In this document: one piece after another, positions 55,198-63,554 of the stretch
How positions within the stretch are numbered: the stretch's first letter is position 1
Layout: every line of letters starts with the position of its first letter
Assembly (NCBI GenBank): GCA_900104855.1
Contig: FNSS01000001.1
Span: 5,642,001-5,706,000, forward strand
From: Rhizobiales bacterium GAS188
GTDB taxonomy: Bacteria; Pseudomonadota; Alphaproteobacteria; Rhizobiales; Beijerinckiaceae
DNA: 64,000 nt
Direction of reading: 5' to 3'
Made by a program: the position numbers and the translations under genes
The notes under the pieces: model-generated
The model's input: the letters and a program-made list of their open reading frames with translations, nothing else
Told to the model about the DNA's origin: nothing
Database searches by the model: none

Positions 55198-55375
55198 TGG
55201 GACCGCGGGCGTCTCGCCCGCCCTTACGAACATCGAGGCGGGGACGCCGCCGGAAGGAAGGGCGACCGAGACGGTCGCGGTCCCAGTGGGATCGCGGGCG
55301 TCCTCGCCCGCCCTTGCGAACGTCGAGGCGGGCACGTCGCTGGGAAGAAGGGCGACCGAGACGGTCGCGATCCCA
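55198..55375. repeat. MITE-like repeat, copies 2 and 3 in tandem
   Basis: Copy 2 (55198-55285) has ends TGGGACCGCG/CGCGGTCCCA. Copy 3 (55287-55375) has TGGGATCGCG/CGCGATCCCA. The single change in one arm is matched in the other, so pairing is preserved. Both contain the internal blocks found in copy 1 at 40927-41011. They lie between the autotransporter and cyclase genes (gap 55074-55470, no gene). Confidence 0.9.
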
Positions 55376-55470
55376 GGGCGCCCGCGTCGCGCCCGACGCT
55401 TCAAGCTTGCGGCCAGCCCGCGAGGTGGCCATCATCCCTGCGCAGACGATCAGCTGAGGATGTCCGGCTC

Positions 55471-56841
55471 ATGGCCCCGATCCGAGACGAATTCGAATTC
55501 ATCGACCGGTTGCTGCGCGAAGGGCTGAAGGCCGATGATCTCGCCGTTCTGCTGAAAGGTTTCTCGGAAGGCCTGGTGGAGCGGGGCATCCCGCTGTTGA
55601 GCACCGGCATCTCCATGCCGACCATCGATCCGACGTCGTTCTTCCGGGTCAGCACCTGGTGGCGGGAGGGGCGCCGACCTCCGGCAAGGCCGGTTTCCGA
55701 CCGGCAATCGCTGAGCGCCTATAAGCAGAGCCCCATCTATGACGTGCTGAAGCGCGACGCCAATGGCGGCCGCTGGAAGCTCGACGACCCGCAACTCGCC
55801 GGCCGTTTTCCGCTGTTGAAGGAGTTGCGCGAGCATGGGGCGACAGAATATGCGCTCTCCCTTGTCGCCTTCAGCGAGCGGCGCACGGCGATGCGCGGCA
55901 CCGCTTTGTCGATGGTGACCGACCGGCCAGGCGGCTTCGAGGAGGACGAGATCGCGGCGGTCGCGAGATTGCTCCCGGCGCTGAGCCTTGCCGCCTATCG
56001 CATCGGATTGCTGGGCATGGCGACGGACACGCTCGGCGCCTATCTCGGGCCCTTCACGGCGGGGAAGGTCCTGCAAGGCATGATCCATCGCGGCGACAGC
56101 CGGGTCATCTCGGCGGCGCTGTTGCTCGCCGATCTGCGCGGGTTCACGGCGCTCGTCGATCGCATCGGCGCAGCCTCCGCCATCTCATGGCTCAACGAGC
56201 ATCTCGAGGCGATCGCCGATCCGGTGGCGGAGCAGGGAGGCGAGGTGCTGAAATTCCTCGGCGACGGGCTGCTCGCCGTGTTCCCGGCAGGGGAGGATGC
56301 CGGCAAGGCCTGCCGCGCCGCGACCCTTGCGGCGAAGGAGATCAGGGTTCGCACGCGCGCGCTCAACTTAAGCCGCGGATCGAGCGAATTGCGCTCGGAG
56401 GTCGTCCTCGTCCTGCATTTCGGGGAGGTCGTCTATGGCAATGTCGGGGCTGCCCAGCGGCTCGACTTCACGGTCATCGGCGAGGCGGTGAACGAGGCGA
56501 GCCGCATGGAAACCCTCGGCAAGGTTTTGGCCGAGCATTTGCTCCTGTCCGAGCCTTTCGCGCGCCGTTGCGACGAGCGAACCAGGAGCATCGGGCATTA
56601 TGCGTTGCGGGGAGTTAGCGGCGAGCGCGAGATCTTCGTGCTGGAGGAAGACGCTGCCTCATCGCGCTCAGGGCACCAAGAGCGGGCCGCCGCGGCCCAT
56701 GCCGGCGGATACGGCGAGGCCGACGCTGGTATTGTTGGTGATCGCATAGTTGAAGCCCGCGCCGACCATGCCGGCCCCGCGGAAGCCGGAGGAGGAGCCG
56801 AACAGATCGTTGATGGAATCGCTCGCGCCCGTGAAACCTGA
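55471..56841 (+). CDS. Class III adenylate/guanylate cyclase domain protein
   Basis: From ATG 55471 the protein has 456 residues. The N-terminal 200 residues (FEFIDRLLREGLKADDLAVL onward) form an unassigned sensory-like domain. The cyclase domain follows, with metal-binding Asp in ALLLADLRGFTALVD and in VLKFLGDGLLAVFP and the transition-state pair in DFTVIGEAVNEASRME. It should make cAMP or cGMP in the cytoplasm. The longer frame upstream runs through repeat DNA and is rejected. The last 174 bases overlap the convergent outer-membrane gene and encode a low-complexity tail, probably gained by loss of an earlier stop. Confidence 0.88.
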   Translation: MAPIRDEFEFIDRLLREGLKADDLAVLLKGFSEGLVERGIPLLSTGISMPTIDPTSFFRVSTWWREGRRPPARPVSDRQSLSAYKQSPIYDVLKRDANGGRWKLDDPQLAGRFPLLKELREHGATEYALSLVAFSERRTAMRGTALSMVTDRPGGFEEDEIAAVARLLPALSLAAYRIGLLGMATDTLGAYLGPFTAGKVLQGMIHRGDSRVISAALLLADLRGFTALVDRIGAASAISWLNEHLEAIADPVAEQGGEVLKFLGDGLLAVFPAGEDAGKACRAATLAAKEIRVRTRALNLSRGSSELRSEVVLVLHFGEVVYGNVGAAQRLDFTVIGEAVNEASRMETLGKVLAEHLLLSEPFARRCDERTRSIGHYALRGVSGEREIFVLEEDAASSRSGHQERAAAAHAGGYGEADAGIVGDRIVEARADHAGPAEAGGGAEQIVDGIARARET

Positions 56842-57285
56842 GCCCGTGGTCGGCTTGGCGAACGCGAAGCCCGCCGTGACGAAGGGCATCAGGCGCCCCA
56901 TATCGTAGCCGAGCTTGACGTTCGTCGCGGCATAGTCGTAGCCGACGAAGGGGCCGCGCTTGAAGGAGCTTGCCGCAAAACCGGTCGAGCCTTGGATCCC
57001 GATCACCAGATTATTGTCGAATTCGCGATTATAGCCCGCATAGGCGCTGCCGCCGACGAGGCCCTTCCTGCCCTTGATGGAGGCGGCGAACACTTCGCTG
57101 CCGACATAAAGGCCGCTCCAGGGCGAGGTCGAGGGCGTGCCGGCCGCCGTCCAAGGCGCCTGCGGGTTCAGGGCGAAGGTCGGCAGCTTCGCCGGCGGCG
57201 TGTCATCGGCCTGCGCGGCCACGCCGAGCCCGCACAGCACCAAGACGGCAAGAACCGCCAAAGATCGAACCGGCTTGGCCCGCAT
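56668..57285 (-). CDS. Outer-membrane beta-barrel protein (Omp25/RopB-like)
   Basis: From ATG 57285 (GGAGG 5 bases upstream) the product has 205 residues. A signal peptide (VRSLAVLAVLVLCGLGVAA) precedes alternating beta strands such as SGLYVGSEVFAASIKG, NLVIGIQGSTGFAAS, FVGYDYAATNVKLGYDM and GAGFNYAITNNTSVGLA. This fits the small eight-stranded barrels of rhizobia. The C-terminus (GRGGPLLVP) lacks the usual terminal aromatic residue, and the gene end overlaps the cyclase gene, so the 3' end may be altered. Confidence 0.75.
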   Translation of the reverse strand: MRAKPVRSLAVLAVLVLCGLGVAAQADDTPPAKLPTFALNPQAPWTAAGTPSTSPWSGLYVGSEVFAASIKGRKGLVGGSAYAGYNREFDNNLVIGIQGSTGFAASSFKRGPFVGYDYAATNVKLGYDMGRLMPFVTAGFAFAKPTTGSGFTGASDSINDLFGSSSGFRGAGMVGAGFNYAITNNTSVGLAVSAGMGRGGPLLVP

Positions 57286-57443
57286 GGGCGCCTCCAGCGA
57301 TCGCAACGCAAATCATCCAGGCCATCATACTGAACAGCACAGTGCGGCGTCAAAAGGGCGGCGCTTCGGACTGGCGCCGGCGCGGCTCCTTCTCCCCGCG
57401 ATCCTCGGAACAAGTCCGAGGAGGGCGAGGTAAGGCGAGCACC

Positions 57444-57809
57444 TCACGCGCCGCAAATTCCGGGCACAGCGAGCTTGCGGAAGAGATGCGGCGCAGCCAC
57501 CGTGCTTGCCGGGTAATGGGCAAGCTTTCCCTGGAATTCCGGATTGGTGAAGGCGGCGCGGAAATCCTGCACCGATTGCCACACGGCGTAGTTGAGGAAG
57601 ACGCAGCTTCCCGCGATGCCGCGATGCAGCTGCGCCGACACGAAGCCCGGCTGGCGCTGGAAATACGCAGCGTCCTCCGCCCAGGCCGCCATGAGCTGCT
57701 CCGTCTCGCCGGCCTCGACCGTGAAGCTGTTCACGAGGATGACTGGGCCCCCACTGTCGCCGAGCTGGTCGCGAATCCCGACCGTCTTGTCCATCTCGAT
57801 CATGCGCAT
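57444..57809 (-). CDS. Antibiotic biosynthesis monooxygenase (ABM) domain protein
   Basis: The 121-residue protein has the ABM ferredoxin-like pattern: VILVNSFTVEAGETEQLMAA, FVSAQLHRGI and FLNYAVWQSVQDFRAAF. Members are cofactor-free monooxygenases or heme-degrading/quinone-modifying enzymes. Its ATG overlaps the stop of the MarR gene by one base (TGATG), so it is the co-regulated target of that repressor. The substrate is unknown. Confidence 0.88.
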   Translation of the reverse strand: MRMIEMDKTVGIRDQLGDSGGPVILVNSFTVEAGETEQLMAAWAEDAAYFQRQPGFVSAQLHRGIAGSCVFLNYAVWQSVQDFRAAFTNPEFQGKLAHYPASTVAAPHLFRKLAVPGICGA

Positions 57810-58273
57810 CAGGTCTCTCCTTCACGATCAATCTCGGTTTCGAGCCGCTTGCGCAGCTCCGTCAGCACCTCGAGCGCAGCGCCAAGCCCGGCCGCCGAAA
57901 TTCCCTTCACCAGCGCTTTCGCCCAAGGGCCTTGCCGCAGCATCGCCTGCCCGAAGGCTGCCTTGCCGGCCGGCGTCAGCATGACCAGCCGGGCGCGCCG
58001 GTGATGCGGATTTTGCGCCAGGCGCACCAGACCGTCGCTCTGCATCTCATTGACGAGGCGCTGCACCGCTTGTCGCGACAGCCCCATATTGCGGGCGATA
58101 TGCGCGACCGGCAGCGCCACGGGCGATAATTCCAGCGCGCCCAGCACCTGCCAGCGCGCCGAGCTGAGGCCGAGATCGGCGACGAGTTCGTCGCCCGCGG
58201 CCACGAGGCGCCCATTCAGCCGAAAGGTCTCGACCACGAGACGATCGAAGAGTTGCCCGGCGTTCGTGCTCAT
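57809..58273 (-). CDS. MarR-family transcriptional regulator
   Basis: The 154-residue protein shows a winged helix typical of MarR: ARWQVLGALELSP, HIARNMGLSRQAVQRLVNEM and DGLVRLAQNPHHRRARLVML (wing with the conserved Asn/Arg). It precedes and overlaps the ABM monooxygenase gene. Two overlapping palindromes start 8 bp upstream of its ATG and are very likely its own operator. De-repression would follow binding of a small, perhaps quinone- or phenol-like, ligand. Confidence 0.92.
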   Translation of the reverse strand: MSTNAGQLFDRLVVETFRLNGRLVAAGDELVADLGLSSARWQVLGALELSPVALPVAHIARNMGLSRQAVQRLVNEMQSDGLVRLAQNPHHRRARLVMLTPAGKAAFGQAMLRQGPWAKALVKGISAAGLGAALEVLTELRKRLETEIDREGET

Positions 58274-58280
58274 TGCTATC

Positions 58281-58308
58281 TATTGTCAGGTTGACAATAT
58301 GTTGTCAA
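58281..58308. promoter_or_regulatory. Double MarR operator
   Basis: TATTGTCAGGTTGACAATA (58281-58299) has perfect 8-bp arms. It overlaps TTGACAATATGTTGTCAA (58291-58308), with perfect 7-bp arms. The pair begins 8 bp before the MarR start, an ideal position for autorepression by two dimers. Confidence 0.85.
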
Positions 58309-58395
58309 TAGACGCCACGTCGAGTCGGATCGTGCCGGGGCCTCCAGTAGCGCTGCCTGGCAATGCTGCGGTGCACAAGATGCGCGGATCGTGAG

Positions 58396-58538
58396 GCGCC
58401 AATCCCTCCCATGCGGAGCAGGGAGGGTGGCGAGCGCAGCGAGCCGGGTGGGGCCCGTTTCCGGAGAAGGCCCCCACCCGTCCGCTCGGCAAGCGCCTCG
58501 CTCTCCCCCGCTCGTTGCGCTTCGCGGAGGAGGGATAG
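58396..58538. repeat. Intergenic repeat family member, copy B
   Basis: It has the same ends as the repeats at 47768 and 63555 (AATCCCTCCCATGCGGAGCA to TTCGCGGAGGAGGGAT) with a shorter centre containing GCGAGCCGGGTGG and TTTCCGGAGAAG. It fills most of the gap 58310-58713, which has no gene. Confidence 0.8.
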
Positions 58539-58713
58539 TGCCCAGCGTGACTCTACCGAAGCCGTACCCCTTGCGCGGCGGCGGCCGAAACGCCAAGCTG
58601 CCCCGTCTTCCCGAACTGCCTCGTTATGTCCGCCCGTTGTTCGGGCCAAGACCGTCTGACGAGATCGTCTAAGCAAGATCGTCTGGACTACCGGTTCGCG
58701 TGGGAAACGATCG

Positions 58714-60750
58714 ATGGCGGCGCCTGTCTTCGTGAGTCACTCCTCGAAGGACCGCGAGATCGTGGTGCGCTTGTGCCACGGGCTCGAGACGCGCGGCATT
58801 ACGTGCTGGATCTCGAGCCGCGACGTTGCGCCGGGCGAGAATTACCAGGAGGCCATCGTGAGCGCCATCGGCAGGGCGCGCGTCATGATCCTGGTTTTCA
58901 CCCAGAACGCCAATAATTCGGACGAGATCAAGAAGGAGATCTCGCTGGCGAGCCAGCACAAGCTGACGGTCATCCCGGTCAGGGTCGAGGATGTGGTGCC
59001 GAGCGCGGCCTTCGCCTATGAGCTCGCCACCCGTCAATGGATCAACATGTTCGACGACTGGGATGCCGCGATCAACCGGCTGCAGCGGCAAATCGCGGCC
59101 ATCGTGACGGAGCCGCCGGCCGTGATGTCCGGGCCTGACGGCGATCCGGCGCGGAGCTTCTCGTTCAGCGGCCCGGCCTCGGGAGGCGGGCAGGGGAGCG
59201 CGCGGCGCGCCACATCGAAGCATTTGGCACCGAAGGGCCTCGTCTGGGCGCTCGGCCTCGTCGCCTGCCTCGCCTTCGGGGCTTTCGGCCTGATGACCAT
59301 GCTGCGGCCGCCTGCGCCGGTCGATGACGCGCAGCGCGGCAAGATGGATCAGGCCCGGCCGGTGGTCGATTCCACGCCGTCGCCGAAGAGCGTGGTCGAG
59401 GCGCAGCCTGACGCAATCGCCAAACCTGCCGATCCGATTCCCGTCGTCAGCAAGGATGTCGTCAGCAAGGATGTTGGCGACGATCCGAGCAAGGCTGCTC
59501 CAAGCAAGACCGCGCCGATGGTCCCGACACCGGTCGCGCTGTCGCCGGCTCCTTCCACCGCACAGCCGCCATCTCCGGCCGCGCCGACGCCGGTCGCCGC
59601 GCCCGCCGTTGCGCCACCCGTCGCGGTGCCAGCCGCCGTGCCGTCACCCGTTGCCGCGCCGGCCGTTGCGCCATCTCCGGCCACGCCATCTCCGGCCGCC
59701 GCGCCCGCCATTGCGCCTCCCGTCGCGGAGCCGGCGGCCGTGCCGTCGCCCGTTGCCGCGCCCGCCGTTGCGCCGCCGCCCGCCGTTGCGCCGCCGCCCG
59801 CCGTTGCGCCGCCGCCCGCCGCCCAGCCTTCCGCCGGCCCGGTCGCGCCCGAGCCGCCCACTCGCACCCCCGCCGCGCCGGGCATCGCCGGCTTGCAGGC
59901 GCCGATCGCGCCTCCGGCTCCGTCTCCGCCGCCCAAGGTCGCCAAGGCGCCGCCGCCGATCGCCGAGGCGGGCGATGGCGGGCAAGTCTTCCAGGAATGC
60001 GAGAGCTGCGCCGAAATGGTCGTCATCCCGGCGGGCACGACCTTCATCGGCTCGCCGGCTGAGGAGCCTGAGCGCCGACCCGATGAAGGGCCTCGCCAGC
60101 AGGTGCGCTTCGCCACTCCGTTCGCGGTCGGGCGATATGAGGTCTCCTTCGCCGAATGGGATGCCTGCGTCGCCGAGGGCGGCTGCAACAGCTGGCATCC
60201 GGGCGATTATGGCTGGGGCCGCGGCGAGCAGCCGGTCATCTTCGTGTCCTGGAACGACGCCCACGATTACGCGGCCTGGCTTTCGAGCAAGACCGGCCAG
60301 CCTTACCGGCTGCTCTCGGAGGCCGAATACGAATATGTGGCGCGCGCCTGCCGCGAGCCCAAATGCCAATCTCGCATCTTCTGGTTCGGCGACAAGATCA
60401 CGCCCGAAGTCGCCAATTACAATTCGCAATATTCCTATGCGGGCAGCCCCAAGGCGAATGCGCGGCGGCGCACCCTCGCTGTGGGCGCGGCGCCCGCCAA
60501 CCCCTTCGGCCTCTATCATATCCTCGGCAATGTCCGGCAATGGGCCGCCGATTGCTGGAATCCGAGCCTGCAAGGGCTGCCGCCCGACGGGCGCGCGCGC
60601 CTGACGGGCGATTGCAATGCCCATGTGGTGCGCGGCGGCTCCTGGTCGGACGGGCCCGTGGATCTGCGGGCTTCGGCGAGATCCTGGGATGAGACCAAGA
60701 CGCGCAGCAGCCAGATCGGGTTTCGCATCGCGAGGGATCTGATGCGCTGA
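58714..60750 (+). CDS. Membrane-anchored TIR protein with periplasmic FGE-sulfatase-like domain
   Basis: The 678-residue protein has three parts. Residues 1-125 are a TIR domain (APVFVSHSSKDREIVVRL, TCWISSRDVAPGENYQEAI, RVMILVFTQNANNSDEIKKE), with the putative NADase glutamate at about 75. A single membrane helix lies at about 175-196 (GLVWALGLVACLAFGAFGLM), followed by a Pro/Ala-rich linker to about 425. Residues 430-677 form an FGE-sulfatase/C-type-lectin-like domain (MVVIPAGTTFIGSPAEEPER, YRLLSEAEYEYVAR, VRGGSW, IGFRIARD). The catalytic cysteines of true FGE are absent and GNVWEW reads GNVRQW, so this domain probably senses or binds. An exported caspase-like gene follows 59 bp later. Confidence 0.88.
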   Translation: MAAPVFVSHSSKDREIVVRLCHGLETRGITCWISSRDVAPGENYQEAIVSAIGRARVMILVFTQNANNSDEIKKEISLASQHKLTVIPVRVEDVVPSAAFAYELATRQWINMFDDWDAAINRLQRQIAAIVTEPPAVMSGPDGDPARSFSFSGPASGGGQGSARRATSKHLAPKGLVWALGLVACLAFGAFGLMTMLRPPAPVDDAQRGKMDQARPVVDSTPSPKSVVEAQPDAIAKPADPIPVVSKDVVSKDVGDDPSKAAPSKTAPMVPTPVALSPAPSTAQPPSPAAPTPVAAPAVAPPVAVPAAVPSPVAAPAVAPSPATPSPAAAPAIAPPVAEPAAVPSPVAAPAVAPPPAVAPPPAVAPPPAAQPSAGPVAPEPPTRTPAAPGIAGLQAPIAPPAPSPPPKVAKAPPPIAEAGDGGQVFQECESCAEMVVIPAGTTFIGSPAEEPERRPDEGPRQQVRFATPFAVGRYEVSFAEWDACVAEGGCNSWHPGDYGWGRGEQPVIFVSWNDAHDYAAWLSSKTGQPYRLLSEAEYEYVARACREPKCQSRIFWFGDKITPEVANYNSQYSYAGSPKANARRRTLAVGAAPANPFGLYHILGNVRQWAADCWNPSLQGLPPDGRARLTGDCNAHVVRGGSWSDGPVDLRASARSWDETKTRSSQIGFRIARDLMR

Positions 60751-60809
60751 CGTCGTGGGGACGGCTTTTGGGGCGGCCAAGGATCGGCCGGCGGATGGGA
60801 GAGTTGCGA

Positions 60810-63503
60810 ATGGGCAGGGTGGGTATTCTAGCGGCGATCTTCTTCGGCTTGCTGAGCTTCAGCCTCGCGGCCCCGGCTGGCGCCGAGACGCGCCGCGCCT
60901 TCGTGGTCGGCATCGAGCGCTATAGCGACGGCAACCTGCAAAGGCTGAACCGCTCGGTCGCCGATGCCCAGGATCTCGCGACCGATCTCGAGCAGGTCGG
61001 CTTCGACCGCAAGAACGTCACGGTCGCGACCGATCTACGCACCAAGGCCGATTTCACCAAGAAGTTCGATGCCTTCCTCAAGACCGTCCAGGAAGGCGAT
61101 GTGGTGCTGTTCTTCTTCTCGGGCCATGGGCTCGGTGTCGACACCGCCAATGACAACTACCTGTTGTTCGGCGATCTCAAGAGCCTGCTCGCCTATACGC
61201 GCTCGAAAGAAAAGGACGCCAAGAATCCCGACATCGTCAAATTGCATATGGCGAATTATGCCGAGCCCTATGAGACGGATGAGATCCCGAAGAGCGGCAT
61301 CTCGGCCGTCGAGATCCAGAACAAGATCGCCGCGAAGAAGCCGAGGCTCGCGATCCTGATGCTGGATGCCTGCCGCTCGCTGGTGGCGCCGGATCCGAGC
61401 GATACGCGGCGCCTGTTTCGCGGCGCCGAATCCGGAAGCCGGCTGGTTCCCGACAAGGACCTGCCGCCGGGCTTCATCATGCTCTATTCGGCCTCTTACG
61501 GTGAATCGGCCGTCGAAAGCTTCGGCTCTGACGACAAGCGGCGCAACTCGCTGTTCACCGAGGTGGTGCGCTCCGAGCTTACCCGGCCGGGCCAGAACCT
61601 GATCGATCTTGCCGAGCGCATCAAGCTGATGGTGCGCGCCATCGCCAATAATTCGGGCTTCCAGCAGGAGCCCGAATATTTCCAGAATCTCGCCGCCGCG
61701 GAAGATTTCATGCTGATCGATTCGATCGGGGCGGAACGCTTCCAGATGTCGAATGATCTCTGCGAGGGCTCGCTCGCCGACTGGGATCAGATCCGGCAGT
61801 TGCCGCGGCGCGATCTGATCGAGCGGCATCTGCGCCGTTTCGCCGATTGCCCGAGCGCGGAATTGGCGCGTCGGACGCTCGTCAACTTCGCCGATTCGGC
61901 CGACGATCCCTCGAACCGGCCGGTGCCGCAGGCGCAAGGCGGGACAATCGACGATTGCGATCGTCTCGCTGCCTCCGACAGCGACCCCAAGCGGCCGCCC
62001 GAAGTCCCCGGCGTGTCGCTGACGCGCATCGACGCCGAGGCGGCGAAGAAAGCCTGCGAGCTGTCGATCCAGCGCAACTCGAATGTGGCGCGCTTCATGT
62101 TCAATCTGGGCCGGGCCGAGCAGGCTCTGGCGAACGGCCTGCGCGCCGATGATCCGGCCCAGAAGGAGGCGTTCGGCCGCGCCAGGCTGGCGCTCGACGA
62201 TGCGGTCAAGCGCGGCTATCTCGCGGCCCTCAACAATCTCGCCATCCTCTTCGATGGCGGCTACGGGGTCGCGCCCAATCCGGGGACCGCGAGCGATCTC
62301 CTCAAGCGCGCTGCCCAGCAGGGCCTGCCGATCGCCATGTACAATCTCGGCCTGCGCTATAAGAACGGCGTCGGCGGCATCGATCGCGACATCAGCCAGG
62401 CCTATGAGTGGTTCGCCAAGGCCGCCGAGAGCGGCTTCGTTTCGGCCATGATCGAAGCCGCGGATGCGTTGCGCTCCGGGCGCGGCGTTGCCTGGAATCC
62501 GAGGCGCGCCGCCGAATCCTATCAGCGGGCCGCCGAGGCCGGCTCGACCCGCGCCATGCTGCAGCTCGGCGTCATGTATTACACCGGCTATGCGCGCACC
62601 AATTCGGCGAACACGATCCTGCCGAACAGCGTGCCGCGCGATTACTCGCTGGCGCTCCTGTGGTTGGGGCGGGCCGCCGAGGCGGGCGATCCGGTCGCCC
62701 AATATGATCTCGCCTATATGATGGAGCGCGGCGAGGGATTGCCCAATCCGCAACCCGAGATCGCCGAACGCTATTATCGCTTGTCGGCCTATGCGGGCGA
62801 CGAGGATGCCGAGATCGACTTCGCCGAGAAGCTGCGCCTCGGGCGGGTGCTGGTGAAGTCCGAGAACGGTGCCGATGAGGCCGTCAAGCTGCTCGAGCGG
62901 GCCGGTAGCCAGGGCGCGGCGCGGGCCGCCTTGCAACTCGCCAATATCTACCGCCTGGGTCAGTTCGGCCGCGACAAGCAACCGATCCTGGCGATGAAAT
63001 ACGCTTATCGGGCCATCAAGTTCTCGGCCCTGTCCGACCCCACCACCAAGGACGGCAATGCCTTCTACGAGATCGCTGCCGCGATCCTGCTCGCCGAGAT
63101 GGCAAAGGATGGTGAGGCGGTGGACGAGAGCGGTCGGCCGTTGCTCACCAAGGACGAGATCGATCGGCTGGAGCGCTTCTACGGGAAGGTCGACGAGGCG
63201 ACGAAGCAGGTCAAGGTGCGCCGCCTCACCGTGCCCTTGAAATGCGGCGGTTATCTCTATTCTCGCTACGTGTTTATCTGGGTTTGGGATTGGGGACGGG
63301 TGGAATCGCCGACCGAGCCGCAATTTCGCAGCCGCGAGCGCGAGACCCGTTGCACCAACAACAAGGAGTTGCGCGACACCTTGAGCGCGAGCTTCGCGAC
63401 CGCGAAGAAGAACGGCGTCGCCTTCGCGGACCTGATCGATCAGCAGATCAAATCGGCGCTCGCGGCGGCGAGCGTGCAAACCGCGAGAGGCAGGCGCCGC
63501 TGA
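60810..63503 (+). CDS. Exported caspase-like (C14) protease with Sel1 repeats
   Basis: From ATG 60810 (GGGAGAG upstream) the protein has 897 residues: a signal peptide (VGILAAIFFGLLSFSLAA, cleavage near AGAE) and a caspase-like domain at about 25-290. The catalytic His is about 106 in LFFFSGHGLG and Cys about 188 in LMLDACRS. Sel1-type repeats follow from about 430 to 720 (for example LNNLAILFDGGYGV, AMYNLGLRYKNGVGGID, AMLQLGVMYYTGYA). The C-terminus has two Cys (KCGGYL, TRCTNNK). It is predicted to be a periplasmic or secreted metacaspase-like enzyme whose repeats bind partners. It lies in the same operon as the TIR-FGE protein. Confidence 0.88.
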   Translation: MGRVGILAAIFFGLLSFSLAAPAGAETRRAFVVGIERYSDGNLQRLNRSVADAQDLATDLEQVGFDRKNVTVATDLRTKADFTKKFDAFLKTVQEGDVVLFFFSGHGLGVDTANDNYLLFGDLKSLLAYTRSKEKDAKNPDIVKLHMANYAEPYETDEIPKSGISAVEIQNKIAAKKPRLAILMLDACRSLVAPDPSDTRRLFRGAESGSRLVPDKDLPPGFIMLYSASYGESAVESFGSDDKRRNSLFTEVVRSELTRPGQNLIDLAERIKLMVRAIANNSGFQQEPEYFQNLAAAEDFMLIDSIGAERFQMSNDLCEGSLADWDQIRQLPRRDLIERHLRRFADCPSAELARRTLVNFADSADDPSNRPVPQAQGGTIDDCDRLAASDSDPKRPPEVPGVSLTRIDAEAAKKACELSIQRNSNVARFMFNLGRAEQALANGLRADDPAQKEAFGRARLALDDAVKRGYLAALNNLAILFDGGYGVAPNPGTASDLLKRAAQQGLPIAMYNLGLRYKNGVGGIDRDISQAYEWFAKAAESGFVSAMIEAADALRSGRGVAWNPRRAAESYQRAAEAGSTRAMLQLGVMYYTGYARTNSANTILPNSVPRDYSLALLWLGRAAEAGDPVAQYDLAYMMERGEGLPNPQPEIAERYYRLSAYAGDEDAEIDFAEKLRLGRVLVKSENGADEAVKLLERAGSQGAARAALQLANIYRLGQFGRDKQPILAMKYAYRAIKFSALSDPTTKDGNAFYEIAAAILLAEMAKDGEAVDESGRPLLTKDEIDRLERFYGKVDEATKQVKVRRLTVPLKCGGYLYSRYVFIWVWDWGRVESPTEPQFRSRERETRCTNNKELRDTLSASFATAKKNGVAFADLIDQQIKSALAAASVQTARGRRR

Positions 63504-63554
63504 GCGCGCTCGTTCCGCTAGAGCGTGATGATTTCAGGTACGATCGGTGGAGAC

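Noticed and set aside
55075-55470. N-terminal extension of the cyclase frame through the MITE-like repeats
   Set aside because: The extension is Arg/Gly-rich and exactly follows repeat DNA; ATG 55471 begins protein-like sequence.
58714-60750. Diversity-generating retroelement target in the FGE-like domain
   Set aside because: No reverse transcriptase, template repeat or variable repeat pair is visible in the window.
61035-63479. 814-codon minus-strand frame opposite the caspase gene
   Set aside because: The plus strand has clear catalytic motifs and Sel1 repeats. High GC produces long antisense frames here and over alaS (42107-43720), map (29826-30578) and the ABC exporter.
58714-63503. Direct assignment of the TIR/caspase pair to the known TIR-caspase (Thoeris-type) defence systems
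   Set aside because: The TIR domain is membrane-anchored and the caspase carries a signal peptide, so a cytoplasmic nucleotide signal could not simply reach the protease; only a loose relationship is claimed.
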